Below, piece by piece: positions 19,355 to 29,065 of a DNA stretch of 64,000 nt. Origin of the DNA: Burkholderia cenocepacia (GTDB lineage: Bacteria; Pseudomonadota; Gammaproteobacteria; Burkholderiales; Burkholderiaceae). Location of the stretch: contig NZ_CP060040.1 of assembly GCF_014211915.1 (NCBI RefSeq), forward strand, positions 310,001 to 374,000, written 5' to 3'. Position numbers and translations under genes: made by a program. How positions within the stretch are numbered: position 1 is the first letter of the stretch; each line of letters starts with the position of its first letter. A model generated the notes under the pieces. The model was not told where the DNA came from. It saw only the letters and a program-made list of their open reading frames with translations, and made no database searches.

Positions 19355-19527
19355 GGGTTGAAACTGCACGCGCCCCGAAAGCGCGCAGCGGCCGCTATTT
19401 TCACCTATTTGGCCGCGCATATATCAGGTTTTCGGGCTCCGTTACGTTTTTTGTCGTTTCGCAAACCTCTGTCCGGCTTGCGTCCCGGCGAATGCATGAA
19501 ACGCGTGTATCGGCCGGCGGCGCGCCC

Positions 19528-20535
19528 TCAAGGCGCGGCGCCCGCGGCGGCCGGGCCGAACAGCGGCGCGGCCTCGTCCGGTACGGGCTGGCCGGTGGCC
19601 CGCGCACGGCGCAGCACCGACCAGTAATAACGGTAACTCGCGCGATCGTGCAGCGTATCATCGTGGCGCGTCGGGCCCCAGTCGGCGGCCTGCGCGGCGA
19701 GCAGGATCTCGGCGGCCAGCGTGACTTCGTCGGTGCGCGGCGCGAAGGCGTCGACGATCGGGCGGATCTGCGCGGGATGGATGCTCCACATCCGCGTGAA
19801 AGCGAATTCGTCGCGCGCGCGGCGTGCATCGCCGGCGACGACGCCCATGTCGCGCACCTCGGTCGTCACGTTGTGCGACGGCGTCTTGCCGTGCGCATGA
19901 CAGGCCGCGGCGATTTCCAGCTTCGCGCGGCGCACGAGCGGGTGGTCGAACTGGCCGGGCGAGCGCATCGCGGAATCGGGGATCGCGCCGTGGTGCGCGG
20001 AGACGAAATCCATCAGCCCGAAGCTCAGTGTGCCGACCGTTGGCAGTGCGGCGAGAGCGGCCGCCTGCGCGAGCGCGCCGTGCGTCTCGATCAGCACGTC
20101 GACCGGGATCGGCTGCGCGATGCCCAGTTCGCGGCGCGTGCCTTCGATGAACGCGGTCATTTCGGCCGCGTCGGCGGCGTTCGCGATCTTCGGCAGCGTG
20201 ATGTAGGCGGGTGCGCGCGACGCACGCAGCACGATGCGCACGTCGTCGCGCCAGTGCGGGTGGGAAAAGTCGTGGATACGGACGCCGACGCGGCCGAAGC
20301 GGTTCTCGGCGCTGCCGAGCAGGTCGGCGACGAGCGCCGCGTGGGCGGCTTCCTGGCCGACGGTCGCACCGTCCTCGCAGTCGAGCGTGAGGTCGAACAC
20401 CGGGCCCAGCTCGGCCTGCAGCGCGAGCGACTTGCGCATCAGCTTCTCGCTGCCCGCGTAGTGATCGCAGCAGGGCAGGATCGCGGGCGGGGACGCCCCG
20501 TCGTACAGCACTTGTGCAGGAGTGAGCGCGGCCAT
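19528..20535 (-). CDS. HpcH/HpaI aldolase, CitE-like CoA lyase
   Basis: Protein of 335 residues in the HpcH/HpaI aldolase/citrate-lyase superfamily, TIM-barrel enzymes that make or break C-C bonds of malyl-CoA-type substrates. LTLDCEDGAT carries the metal-binding Asp/Glu. VRIHDFSHPHWRDDV, IPVDVLIETHGAL (second Glu ligand) and FGLMDFVSAHHGAIP follow the family order. MWSIHPAQIRPIVDAF is the usual C-terminal CoA-side motif. There is no citrate-lyase alpha or gamma subunit nearby, so it is not part of an anaerobic citrate lyase. A malyl- or citramalyl-CoA lyase is more plausible. ATG 20535 was chosen because upstream sequence lacks family residues. Confidence 0.85.
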   Translation of the reverse strand: MAALTPAQVLYDGASPPAILPCCDHYAGSEKLMRKSLALQAELGPVFDLTLDCEDGATVGQEAAHAALVADLLGSAENRFGRVGVRIHDFSHPHWRDDVRIVLRASRAPAYITLPKIANAADAAEMTAFIEGTRRELGIAQPIPVDVLIETHGALAQAAALAALPTVGTLSFGLMDFVSAHHGAIPDSAMRSPGQFDHPLVRRAKLEIAAACHAHGKTPSHNVTTEVRDMGVVAGDARRARDEFAFTRMWSIHPAQIRPIVDAFAPRTDEVTLAAEILLAAQAADWGPTRHDDTLHDRASYRYYWSVLRRARATGQPVPDEAAPLFGPAAAGAAP

Positions 20536-20646
20536 CTCGTCTACGTCAGGGGAGCGTGTCAACGTGGAGAAAATCGGATTCGGGCAGGTTCTGGGCCGGT
20601 GCGCGGCGGGCGCGGGGCGGCAAAACGTGCGCGGATCGGATCGGCC

Positions 20647-20706
20647 GGCACGGGCCGGCGGCATGCCGGCCCGTGCCGCAGCCGGGCGCCCCGAAGGCCG
20701 CCCGGC
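20647..20706. terminator. Tandem GC hairpins after mdh
   Basis: GGCACGGGCCGGC-GGCAT-GCCGGCCCGTGCC (20647-20677) is a perfect 13-bp stem. GCCGGGCG-N10-CGCCCGGC (20681-20706) is a second, 8-bp stem. They lie directly after the mdh stop codon (minus strand) and before the CitE-like gene. No T-run is present, but the position supports termination or attenuation of readthrough. Confidence 0.55.
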
Positions 20707-20720
20707 ACGATGCGTGATGC

Positions 20721-21707
20721 TTAGTTCTTCAGCAGGTGGGCGACGCCATCGCGCTCTTCGAGCAGCTCGGCCAGCGTGCCGTCCATCTTCTCGCGCGAGA
20801 ACGCGTCGATTTCCAGGCCTTCGACGCGCTTGTATTCGCCGTTTTCGCAGGTGACCGGCACGCCGTAGATGATGTCTTCGGGAATGCCGTACGAGCCGTC
20901 CGACGGGATGCCCATCGTGACCCACTTGCCGTTCGTACCGAGCACCCAGTCACGGACGTGGTCGATCGCCGCGTTGGCTGCCGACGCCGCCGACGACAGG
21001 CCGCGCGCTTCGATGATCGCCGCGCCGCGCTTGCCGACGGTCGGGATGAACGTGTCGCGGTTCCACACGTCGTCGTTGATCAGCTTCAGCAGCGATTCGC
21101 CTTCGGCCGTCGCGAAGCGGAAATCCGGGTACATCGTCGGCGAGTGGTTGCCCCACACGGCGAGCTTCTCGATCGACGCGACCGGCTTGCCCGACTTCGC
21201 GGCGAGCTGCGACAGCGCGCGGTTGTGGTCGAGGCGCAGCATCGCCGTGAAGTTCTTCTTCGGCAGATCCGGCGCCGACTTCATCGCGATGTACGCGTTC
21301 GTGTTCGCCGGGTTGCCGACGACCAGCACCTTCACGTCGCGGCTCGCGACTTCGTTCAGCGCAGCGCCCTGAACCGTGAAGATTTCGGCGTTTGCCGACA
21401 GCAGGTCCTTGCGCTCCATGCCCTTCGAGCGCGGACGTGCGCCGACCAGCAGCGCGACGTCTGCATCCTTGAATGCAACCTTCGGATCGTCGGTGATCAC
21501 GACGCCGGCGAGCAGCGGGAACGCGCAGTCGTCGAGTTCCATCACGACGCCCTTGACGGCGCCTTGGGCTTGCGGGAGGTCGAGCAGTTGCAGGATGACC
21601 GGCTGGTCCTTGCCGAGCAGGTCGCCGTTCGCGATGCGGAACAGCAGGGAGTAAGCGATTTGACCTGCGGCGCCGGTGACGGCAACGCGCTTTGCGGGCT
21701 TAGCCAT
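20721..21707 (-). CDS. mdh: Malate dehydrogenase
   Basis: NAD-dependent malate dehydrogenase of 328 residues, a cytoplasmic TCA-cycle enzyme producing oxaloacetate. The N-terminal Rossmann motif [15 protein letters not shown] is followed by the substrate loop [14 protein letters not shown] with its arginines. LRLDHNRA supplies further active-site residues and [13 protein letters not shown] the catalytic His. It belongs to the type 2 group (328 residues), not the E. coli type. ATG 21707 has CTGGAG upstream. It diverges from the GntR regulator at 21996, so both may respond to it. Confidence 0.97.
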
Positions 21708-21931
21708 TGAAAATCTCCAGGACGGGTGAAGCGTTGGACGCGAGCGAAAACGCCATTCTATGCGCGTTGTGCGTAGCGTTGCATTGAAGCAGGGCGGAGG
21801 ACTCGCGATGGCAGACGCGGTGAACCTGGAGACGGCCGTGGCACGTAGCCGGGGACGCGCTGTTGCACCCGCGAACCCTTGCTCGACCGGGAGTGTAGGA
21901 GCCGTCAGGCGCAAAGTCAAACGGTATCATA

Positions 21932-21947
21932 TGTCTTATATAAGACA
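21932..21947. promoter_or_regulatory. 16-bp perfect palindrome, likely GntR operator
   Basis: TGTCTTATATAAGACA is a perfect AT-rich palindrome in the 288-base gap between divergent mdh and the GntR gene, 49 bases upstream of the GntR start. GntR/HutC-family dimers bind sites of this size. I found no second exact copy in this window, including before sdhC, gltA or acnA. Confidence 0.75.
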
Positions 21948-21995
21948 GATGTTTTGCGGAAATTGAGTGGACGGAAAAGTGCGGTTTGTGATGAA

Positions 21996-22820
21996 ATGCG
22001 CGCCATGACATCGAACCAGGCGAACACCGCGAATCAGACCGGCGCAGGCGGCCCAGGGCAGCCGGGCGCGGGCGATCCCGCAGCCTCGCCCGCGGCCTCC
22101 GCGTCGCCGACGTTCAGCCCGTTATACCAGCAGATCAAGTCATTGATCACGCAAAGTCTCGAATCCGGCGAATGGAAGCCGGGCGAGATCATCCCCAGCG
22201 AAGTGGAGCTCGCGGCCCGATACAAGGTCAGCCAGGGCACCGTGCGCAAGGCGATCGACGAACTGGCCGCCGAAAACCTCGTGGTCCGGCGGCAGGGCAA
22301 GGGCACTTTTGTTGCAACGCACAATGAGGATCGCGCGCAGTTCCGCTTCCTGCGTCTCCTGGCCGATGACGGTGCCGAGCACCCGCACGTGAGCCGCCTG
22401 CTCGAATGCCGGCGCCTGCGTGCGCCGGCGGAGATCGCGCGGCAGCTCGACCTGAAGCCCGCCGATCCCGTCGTGCAGGTGCGCCGCCTGCTGGAATTCG
22501 ACAGCGAAGTGACGGTGCTCGACGAGATCTGGCTGCCGGGCGCGATGTTCCGCGGGCTCACGTTCGAGCGGCTGAGCGAGTACAAGGGGCCGCTCTACGC
22601 GATGTTCGAGACGGAGTTCGGTACGCGGATGATCCGCGCGACGGAGAAGATCCGCGCGGTGGCGGCGGACCCGGCGGTGGCCGATCTGCTGCACGTGCCG
22701 GCGGGGTTCCCGTTGCTGTCGGTCGAGCGCGTGTCCTATACGTACGGGGACCGGCCGGTGGAAGTGCGTCGCGGCTGGTATGTCACAACCGGGTACTACT
22801 ATCAGAATGACTTGAGCTGA
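21996..22820 (+). CDS. GntR-family (HutC/UTRA) transcriptional regulator
   Basis: Regulator of about 274 residues. A disordered Ala/Gly/Pro-rich N-terminus (about 1-40) precedes the winged helix (about 42-110: PLYQQIKSLITQSLESGEWK, PSEVELAARYKVSQGTVRKA). A UTRA effector domain follows (about 115-270) and ends VEVRRGWYVTTGYYYQNDLS. The ATG at 21996 (MRAMTSNQ) or at 22005 are both possible; neither has a strong ribosome-binding site. Divergence from mdh and closeness to sdh and gltA suggest a regulator of the TCA cycle sensing a small acid. That role is inferred from position only. Confidence 0.88.
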   Translation: MRAMTSNQANTANQTGAGGPGQPGAGDPAASPAASASPTFSPLYQQIKSLITQSLESGEWKPGEIIPSEVELAARYKVSQGTVRKAIDELAAENLVVRRQGKGTFVATHNEDRAQFRFLRLLADDGAEHPHVSRLLECRRLRAPAEIARQLDLKPADPVVQVRRLLEFDSEVTVLDEIWLPGAMFRGLTFERLSEYKGPLYAMFETEFGTRMIRATEKIRAVAADPAVADLLHVPAGFPLLSVERVSYTYGDRPVEVRRGWYVTTGYYYQNDLS

Positions 22821-22988
22821 CGACGTTCGGCTCAGCCGCGTGCATTCGCGTTTCCCACGCTCGCGAAGCACGTTTCGGGCCGCCTTTGTTCTTGTTCGCG
22901 CAATTATCCAGAGCAGACTTTCGCTGCAGCGCGATATAAAAAGGCGCTAAAATCGCGGATTAGTGTGACAACATAGTAGGGGTCTAGC

Positions 22989-23405
22989 ATGACTGACGCA
23001 GTAAGAAAGCCGAGGCCGGAATACCGGAACATCGGAATCGGCGACATCACGTTGAAATATCGCATGCCGCTGGCCGCGATATTGTCGATTCTCCATCGTA
23101 TCAGCGGCGCGCTGCTGTTCCTGTTCCTGCCGTTCCTGCTGTTCCTCTTCGACCAGAGCCTCACCTCCGAGCTCAGCTTCGAAGTCTTCAAGGCTTTCCT
23201 CTCCAACATCGTCGTCAAGCTGATCGTCCTCGCGTTGTCGTGGGCCTTCTTCCACCATTTCTGCGCCGGCATTCGCCACCTGCTGATGGACGTCAACCAC
23301 GACGCCGTCACGAAGGAAGGCGGCAAGCGGACGGCAGTCGTCGTCTTTGTCGTCTCGATCGCGCTGACGATCGCCATGGCACTCAAACTGTTCGGAGCAT
23401 TCTAA
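22989..23405 (+). CDS. sdhC: Succinate dehydrogenase cytochrome b556 subunit
   Basis: Membrane anchor of complex II, 138 residues with three transmembrane helices. LSILHRISGALLFLFLPFLL carries the HRxSG signature near the quinone site. FFHHFCAGIRHLLMDVNH carries the haem-ligand His region. ATG 22989 has AGGGG upstream. It is first of the sdhCDAB-sdhE operon. TAAAAT at 22948-22953 could be a -10, but the matching -35 is poor. Confidence 0.96.
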   Translation: MTDAVRKPRPEYRNIGIGDITLKYRMPLAAILSILHRISGALLFLFLPFLLFLFDQSLTSELSFEVFKAFLSNIVVKLIVLALSWAFFHHFCAGIRHLLMDVNHDAVTKEGGKRTAVVVFVVSIALTIAMALKLFGAF

Positions 23406-23409
23406 GAAA

Positions 23410-23778
23410 ATGGCAGCCAACAACCGAATCGGCTCGAAGCGCCTCGTCGTCGGCGCACACTACGGCCTGCGCGACTGGCTCGCGCAGCGCGTCACCGCCA
23501 CGATCATGGCGGTCTACACGGTCATTCTGCTCGTCCTGTTCTTCGGCGCGCACGATTTTTCGTACGAAGGCTGGGCATCGATCTTCGCCGCGCAATGGAT
23601 GAAGCTCGCGACCTTCGTGATGCTGCTTTCCCTCTTCTACCACGCATGGGTCGGCGTGCGCGACATCTGGATGGACTACGTGAAGCCCGTCGGTGTGCGC
23701 CTGCTGCTGCAATCGCTGACCATCGTCTGGCTGCTCGCATGTGCGGGCTACGCCGCGCAGATTCTCTGGAGAGTGTAA
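23410..23778 (+). CDS. sdhD: Succinate dehydrogenase membrane anchor subunit
   Basis: Second membrane anchor of complex II, 122 residues and three helices. The N-terminal segment SKRLVVGAHYGLRDWLAQRV and FYHAWVGVRDIWMDYVKP (haem/quinone His and Asp-Tyr region) are typical of the family. It starts 4 bases after the sdhC stop. Confidence 0.95.
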   Translation: MAANNRIGSKRLVVGAHYGLRDWLAQRVTATIMAVYTVILLVLFFGAHDFSYEGWASIFAAQWMKLATFVMLLSLFYHAWVGVRDIWMDYVKPVGVRLLLQSLTIVWLLACAGYAAQILWRV

Positions 23779-23781
23779 AGA

Positions 23782-25557
23782 ATGGCTGCAATCAAAACTT
23801 CCCTCCCGCGCCGCAAGTTCGACGTCGTGATCGTCGGCGCAGGCGGCTCCGGCTTGCGCGCAGCGCTGCAACTGTCGCGCGCGGGCCTGTCGGTCGGCGT
23901 GCTGTCGAAGGTGTTCCCGACGCGTTCGCACACGGTGGCCGCGCAGGGCGGTATCGGCGCGTCGCTCGGCAACATGAGCGAAGACAACTGGCACTACCAC
24001 TTCTACGACACGATCAAGGGCTCCGACTGGCTCGGCGACCAGGACGCGATCGAGTTCATGTGCCGTGAAGCGCCGAACGTCGTGTACGAACTCGAGCACT
24101 TCGGCATGCCGTTCGACCGCAACGCGGACGGCACGATCTACCAGCGCCCGTTCGGCGGCCATACCGCGAACTACGGCGAGAAGCCGGTCCAGCGCGCTTG
24201 CGCGGCCGCCGACCGTACCGGTCACGCGCTGCTGCACACGCTGTACCAGCAGAACGTCGAAGCGAAGACGCAGTTCTTCGTCGAATGGATGGCGCTCGAC
24301 CTGATCCGCGACGCGGACGGCGACGTACTCGGCGTGACGGCCCTCGAGATGGAGACGGGCGACGTCTACATCATGGAAGGCAAGACCACGCTGTTCGCGA
24401 CGGGCGGCGCAGGCCGGATCTTCGCGGCATCGACGAACGCGTTCATCAACACCGGCGACGGCCTCGGCATGGCGGCGCGCTCGGGCATCGCGTTGCAGGA
24501 CATGGAGTTCTGGCAGTTCCACCCGACCGGCGTGGCCGGCGCGGGCGTGCTGATCACCGAAGGCGTGCGCGGCGAAGGCGGTATCCTGCGCAACGCGAAC
24601 GGCGAGCGCTTCATGGAGCGCTACGCGCCGACGCTGAAGGATCTGGCGCCGCGTGACTTCGTGTCGCGTTCGATGGACCAGGAAATCAAGGAAGGTCGCG
24701 GCGTCGGTCCGAACAAGGATCACGTGCTGCTCGACCTGTCGCACATCGGCGCCGAGACGATCATGAAGCGTCTGCCGTCGATCCGCGAAATCGCGCTGAA
24801 GTTCGCGAACGTCGACGCGATCAAGGAACCGATCCCGGTCGTCCCGACGATCCACTACCAGATGGGCGGCATCCCGACCAACATCCACGGTCAGGTCGTC
24901 GGCACGTCGCGCGATCACAAGGAACCGGTCAACGGCTTCTACGCAGTGGGCGAATGCTCGTGCGTGTCGGTGCACGGCGCGAATCGTCTGGGCACGAACT
25001 CGCTGCTGGACCTCGTGGTGTTCGGCCGTGCGGCCGGCAACCACATCGTCGAGCACGTGAAGAACCAGAAGGAACACAAGCCGCTGCCGGCTGACGCAGG
25101 CGAATTCTCGCTGGCGCGCCTGGCGAAGCTCGAGAAGTCGAGCTCGGGCGAGTACACGCAGGACGTCGCGAACGACATCCGCGCGACGATGCAGAAGCAT
25201 GCAGGCGTGTTCCGCACGTCGGCGCTGCTGAAGGAAGGCGTCGCTCAGATGGCCGACCTGAAGGCGCGCGTGGAAAACATCCACCTGAAGGACAAGTCGA
25301 AGGTGTTCAACACCGCGCGCGTCGAAGCGCTCGAACTGGAGAACCTGATCGAAGTGGCTCGCGCCACGATGGTGTCGGCCGAAGCGCGCAAGGAAAGCCG
25401 CGGTGCACACGCACACAGCGACTACGAACACCGCGACGACGACAACTGGCTGCGCCACACGCTGTGGTACAGCGAAGGCGATCGCCTCGACTACAAGCCG
25501 GTTCAAATGAAGCCGCTGACGGTCGAATCCGTGCCGCCGAAGCCGCGCACGTTCTAA
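23782..25557 (+). CDS. sdhA: Succinate dehydrogenase flavoprotein subunit
   Basis: Catalytic subunit of 591 residues that oxidises succinate to fumarate on covalently bound [23 protein letters not shown] is the FAD Rossmann motif, and [16 protein letters not shown] includes the His that links to FAD. HPTGV and the RGEGGILRN substrate region are intact. The C-terminal cap ends [14 protein letters not shown]. It starts 3 bases after sdhD. Its flavinylation requires SdhE, encoded in the same operon at 26288. Confidence 0.97.
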   Translation: MAAIKTSLPRRKFDVVIVGAGGSGLRAALQLSRAGLSVGVLSKVFPTRSHTVAAQGGIGASLGNMSEDNWHYHFYDTIKGSDWLGDQDAIEFMCREAPNVVYELEHFGMPFDRNADGTIYQRPFGGHTANYGEKPVQRACAAADRTGHALLHTLYQQNVEAKTQFFVEWMALDLIRDADGDVLGVTALEMETGDVYIMEGKTTLFATGGAGRIFAASTNAFINTGDGLGMAARSGIALQDMEFWQFHPTGVAGAGVLITEGVRGEGGILRNANGERFMERYAPTLKDLAPRDFVSRSMDQEIKEGRGVGPNKDHVLLDLSHIGAETIMKRLPSIREIALKFANVDAIKEPIPVVPTIHYQMGGIPTNIHGQVVGTSRDHKEPVNGFYAVGECSCVSVHGANRLGTNSLLDLVVFGRAAGNHIVEHVKNQKEHKPLPADAGEFSLARLAKLEKSSSGEYTQDVANDIRATMQKHAGVFRTSALLKEGVAQMADLKARVENIHLKDKSKVFNTARVEALELENLIEVARATMVSAEARKESRGAHAHSDYEHRDDDNWLRHTLWYSEGDRLDYKPVQMKPLTVESVPPKPRTF

Positions 25558-25579
25558 GCCGAGTCAAAGGGAATCCGAA

Positions 25580-26281
25580 ATGGCAAAACGCATTTTTGAA
25601 GTCTACCGCTACGATCCGGACAAGGACGCAGCGCCGCGCATGCAGACGTACGAGCTCGAGATCCAGCATGAACGCATGCTGCTCGACGCGCTGGTCAAGC
25701 TGAAGGCACTGGACGAGACGCTGTCGTTCCGCCGCTCGTGCCGTGAAGGCGTGTGCGGTTCGGACGCGATGAACATCAACGGCAAGAACGGTCTCGCGTG
25801 CCTGACGAACCTGAACGACCTGCCGCAGAAGATCGTGCTGCGTCCGCTGCCGGGCCTGCCGGTCGTGCGCGACCTGATCGTCGACATGACGCACTTCTTC
25901 AACCAGTACCACTCGATCAAGCCGTACCTGATCAACGACGCGCCGCCGCCGGAGAAGGAACGCCTCCAGTCGCCGGAAGAGCGCGACGAGCTCGACGGCG
26001 TGTACGAGTGCATTCTGTGCGCGAGCTGCTCGACGTCGTGCCCGAGCTTCTGGTGGAACCCGGACAAGTTCGTCGGCCCGGCCGGCCTGCTGCAGGCTTA
26101 CCGCTTCATCGCGGACAGCCGCGACACCGCCACCGGCGAGCGTCTCGACAACCTGGAAGACCCGTACCGTCTGTTCCGTTGCCACACGATCATGAACTGC
26201 GTCGACGTTTGCCCGAAGGGCCTGAACCCGACGAAGGCGATCGGCAAGATCAAGGAACTGATGGTTCGTCGCGCGGTATAA
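25580..26281 (+). CDS. sdhB: Succinate dehydrogenase iron-sulphur subunit
   Basis: Electron-transfer subunit of 233 residues. The [2Fe-2S] ligands lie in [19 protein letters not shown] and the following LAC. The [4Fe-4S] and [3Fe-4S] ligands lie in [12 protein letters not shown] and [11 protein letters not shown]. Length is normal. A ribosome-binding site (AAAGGG) precedes ATG 25580, 22 bases after sdhA. Confidence 0.97.
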   Translation: MAKRIFEVYRYDPDKDAAPRMQTYELEIQHERMLLDALVKLKALDETLSFRRSCREGVCGSDAMNINGKNGLACLTNLNDLPQKIVLRPLPGLPVVRDLIVDMTHFFNQYHSIKPYLINDAPPPEKERLQSPEERDELDGVYECILCASCSTSCPSFWWNPDKFVGPAGLLQAYRFIADSRDTATGERLDNLEDPYRLFRCHTIMNCVDVCPKGLNPTKAIGKIKELMVRRAV

Positions 26282-26287
26282 AGATTG

Positions 26288-26560
26288 ATGAGCGACGATT
26301 CGCATCAATCCGACCCGCACCGCCGCGCGCGCCTTCGCTGGCGCGCGCGACGGGGTCTGCTGGAGAACGACATCGTTTTCGAACGGTTCTTCGGCAGATA
26401 CGAGCATGACCTCACCGATGCAGACGTAGGCGCGTTGTCGCGCCTGCTCGATCTGAGCGACAACGACCTGATGGACTTGCTCCTCGCGCGCAAGGAACCA
26501 GAGGGCGACCTAGACAGCCCGGACATTCACCGGCTGTTGGAGATGCTGCGCAACGTGTAA
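26288..26560 (+). CDS. sdhE: FAD assembly factor SdhE
   Basis: Small cytoplasmic protein of 90 residues that helps attach FAD to SdhA. The five-helix SdhE fold is recognised by RRGLLENDIVFERFF (residues 21-35), which contains the essential RGxxE motif, and by LSRLLDLSDNDLMDLLL. It starts 6 bases after sdhB and completes the sdh operon. ATG 26288 has only a weak ribosome-binding site. An in-frame TTG at 26285 could add one residue. Confidence 0.93.
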   Translation: MSDDSHQSDPHRRARLRWRARRGLLENDIVFERFFGRYEHDLTDADVGALSRLLDLSDNDLMDLLLARKEPEGDLDSPDIHRLLEMLRNV

Positions 26561-26626
26561 CGCCAAGGTGTAACGCGCTGTGCCCGTTATCGAATCCCGT
26601 TTCTTTATTTCGATTGAGGATGTGCC

Positions 26627-27928
26627 ATGACTCCGTCTGATGTTAAAGCCACGCTATCGTTCAGCGACAACTCGCCGAGCGTCGAACTGCCGATCTACAA
26701 GGGCACGATGGGCCCGGACGTGATCGACATCCGCAAGCTGTACGGCCAGACCGGCAAGTTCACTTACGACCCGGGCTTCATGTCGACGGCAGCTTGTAAT
26801 TCGGCGATCACGTACATCGACGGCGACAAGGGCGAACTGCTGTATCGCGGCTACCCGATCGACAACCTCGCGCAAAACGCGGACTTCCTCGAAAGCTGCT
26901 ACCTGCTGCTGAAGGGCGAACTGCCGAACGCCGCACAGAAGAAGGAATTCGTCGACACCGTCACGAAGCACACGATGGTGCACGAGCAGATGCACTTCTT
27001 CTTCCGCGGCTTCCGTCGCGACGCGCACCCGATGGCGATCCTGGTCGCCGCAGTCGGCGCGCTGTCCGCGTTCTACCACGACTCGCTCGACATCAACGAC
27101 CCGCGTCACCGCGAAGTGTCGGCGATCCGCATGATCGCGAAGCTGCCGACGCTCGTCGCGATGGCGTACAAGTACAGCATCGGCCAGCCGTTCGTGTATC
27201 CGAAGAACTCGCTGTCGTACAGCGCGAACTTCATGCACATGATGTTCTCGAACCCGTGCGAAGAGTACAAGGTCAACGACGTGCTCGTCCGCGCGCTCGA
27301 CCGTATCCTGATCCTGCACGCCGATCACGAGCAGAACGCATCGACGTCGACGGTCCGCCTGGCCGGTTCGTCGGGCGCGAACCCGTTCGCGTGTATCGCG
27401 GCCGGTATCGCGTGTCTGTGGGGCCCGGCGCACGGTGGTGCGAACGAAGCCGCGCTGAACATGCTCGAGCAGATCGGTTCGCCGGACAACATCCCCGAAT
27501 TCATCAAGCAGGTGAAGGACAAGAATTCGGGCGTGAAGCTGATGGGCTTCGGCCACCGCGTGTACAAGAACTACGATCCGCGTGCGAAGCTGATGCGCGA
27601 AACGTGTTACGAAGTGCTGAACGAACTTGGCCTGCACGACGACCCGCTGTTCAAGCTCGCGATGCAGCTCGAGAAGATCGCGCTGGAAGACGAATACTTC
27701 GTGTCGCGCAAGCTGTATCCGAACGTCGACTTCTACTCGGGTATCGTCCAGCGCGCGCTGGGCATCCCGACGTCGATGTTCACGTGTATCTTCGCGATGG
27801 CACGTACGGTCGGCTGGATCGCACAGTGGAACGAAATGATCGCGGATCCGGAACAGAAGATCGGCCGTCCGCGTCAGCTTTTCGTCGGCGATACGCCGCG
27901 CGAAGCGAAGCCGATCGACGCACGTTAA
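26627..27928 (+). CDS. gltA: Citrate synthase (type II)
   Basis: Hexameric, NADH-sensitive type citrate synthase of 433 residues, condensing acetyl-CoA and oxaloacetate. Active-site residues are visible: the His in [16 protein letters not shown], the His in [16 protein letters not shown] and the Asp in NVDFYSGIV. The N-terminal beta domain of the type II enzyme is present. ATG 26627 has GAGGA upstream. It follows sdhE by 66 bases without a terminator and is closed by a strong terminator at 27987-28019, so sdhCDAB-sdhE-gltA may be read as one unit. Confidence 0.97.
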   Translation: MTPSDVKATLSFSDNSPSVELPIYKGTMGPDVIDIRKLYGQTGKFTYDPGFMSTAACNSAITYIDGDKGELLYRGYPIDNLAQNADFLESCYLLLKGELPNAAQKKEFVDTVTKHTMVHEQMHFFFRGFRRDAHPMAILVAAVGALSAFYHDSLDINDPRHREVSAIRMIAKLPTLVAMAYKYSIGQPFVYPKNSLSYSANFMHMMFSNPCEEYKVNDVLVRALDRILILHADHEQNASTSTVRLAGSSGANPFACIAAGIACLWGPAHGGANEAALNMLEQIGSPDNIPEFIKQVKDKNSGVKLMGFGHRVYKNYDPRAKLMRETCYEVLNELGLHDDPLFKLAMQLEKIALEDEYFVSRKLYPNVDFYSGIVQRALGIPTSMFTCIFAMARTVGWIAQWNEMIADPEQKIGRPRQLFVGDTPREAKPIDAR

Positions 27929-27986
27929 GCCGTGTGCGGCGCGAACGGCCGGCAGGCCGCTCGCGTCCGGCAATCGCCACGCCACG

Positions 27987-28019
27987 ACACCCCGACGGGT
28001 CAGCCCGTCGGGGTGTTTT
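27987..28019 (+). terminator. Intrinsic terminator of gltA, overlapping the end of the AraC gene
   Basis: ACACCCCGACGGG (27987-27999), loop TCAG, CCCGTCGGGGTGT (28004-28016), then TTTT to 28019. It is a perfect 13-bp stem. The convergent AraC gene's stop codon (28000-28002) lies in the loop, and its last codons form the right arm. Confidence 0.93.
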
Positions 28020-28995
28020 CATTTGGGCGGCGACGTTGGCCCGATCCGGCGCGGTGCTCCAGTGACGGCGGCCGTGTGTCGAGCGCGGGCGCATCGTCGT
28101 CGGGCGCATGGCCGTGCTGCTTGAAGAACTGCCGGTACGCGCCGGGCGTCGTGCCGCGCGCGGCGAGGAACTGGCGATTGAAGTTCGCGGTATTCGGAAT
28201 GCCGCAGCGCGCGGCCACAGTCGCGATCGGCCAGTCGGTGCCGACGAGATGGCGGCACGCGTGCGCGAGCCGCAGCCGCTGCACGTAGCGGCCGACGCTT
28301 TCGCCGAGATGCCGGACGAACAGCCGTTGCAGTGTGCGTTCGGACAAGTGCGCGACAGCGGCGAGGGCATCGATGCGCAGCGGTTCGTGGAAATGCCGGT
28401 CGATCGCGTCGAGCACACGGTCGAGGCGTTCGGCTTCGGGGGCGGCCGGGTCGGCGGGCGACGGCGCGCCGTGGGCCCGGTCGTACGCCTGCGCGGTGGC
28501 GAGCGGTTCGCCGCCTGTTTCCGCGAGATCGGCAAGCGTGTCGAGCGTGGCCGCGAGCCGCACGCGCGGCGACGGATCGAGCAACCGCGGCAGTCGCGCG
28601 CGCATCGCGCGGGCCGTCTCCACGTCGAAGTGCAGGCCCGGCACCGCACGCCGCAACAGCGAGCGCAGCGGCGCGTATTCGGGACAGCAGTCGGCCAGCC
28701 GCCGCACCCAGTCTCCGTCGAACCAGACGACGAGCGCGACCTCGGGCGCGTCGCGATCGATGCGCGCGTTCGACGACCACGTATGCGGCAGGTTCGGCGG
28801 CACGAGCACGAGATCATCGTCCGCGTAACGCGCGACGTGGTCGCCGATGAAGCGCTGGCCGCGGCTGTTGAGCGTCAGCGTCAGCTCGTACTCGGGGTGG
28901 CGATGCCATTCGAACGGAATGCGCGCGAGCTGGCGGTGATAGACGCGGATGGAGCAGCCGGACGCAAACGTCACGTGCTCGTATTGCGGTTTCAT
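28000..28995 (-). CDS. AraC-family transcriptional regulator
   Basis: Regulator of 331 residues. An N-terminal cupin-like sensing domain (about 1-150, with PFEWHRHPEYELTLTLNSRG) is followed by a C-terminal AraC double helix-turn-helix (about 195-295: LSERTLQRLFVRHLGESVGR and IATVAARCGIPNTANFNRQF). A short Asp/Arg-rich tail ends NENTPTG, encoded by the arm of the gltA terminator. ATG 28995 has CGGAGG 6 bases upstream. It diverges from the glyoxalase-fold gene at 29066 across 70 bases, its likely target. Effector unknown. Confidence 0.9.
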   Translation of the reverse strand: MKPQYEHVTFASGCSIRVYHRQLARIPFEWHRHPEYELTLTLNSRGQRFIGDHVARYADDDLVLVPPNLPHTWSSNARIDRDAPEVALVVWFDGDWVRRLADCCPEYAPLRSLLRRAVPGLHFDVETARAMRARLPRLLDPSPRVRLAATLDTLADLAETGGEPLATAQAYDRAHGAPSPADPAAPEAERLDRVLDAIDRHFHEPLRIDALAAVAHLSERTLQRLFVRHLGESVGRYVQRLRLAHACRHLVGTDWPIATVAARCGIPNTANFNRQFLAARGTTPGAYRQFFKQHGHAPDDDAPALDTRPPSLEHRAGSGQRRRPNENTPTG

Positions 28996-29065
28996 CGCGG
29001 CCTCCGTTGGGGCAGGCAGCGCGTCGTGGCATGATCGGGAGCGATCGTCACCACGGAGCGATGCC

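Noticed and set aside
19528..20535. Citrate lyase beta subunit proper (citE)
   Set aside because: No citC, citD, citF or citG neighbours, and the sequence fits the CitE-like stand-alone CoA lyases better.
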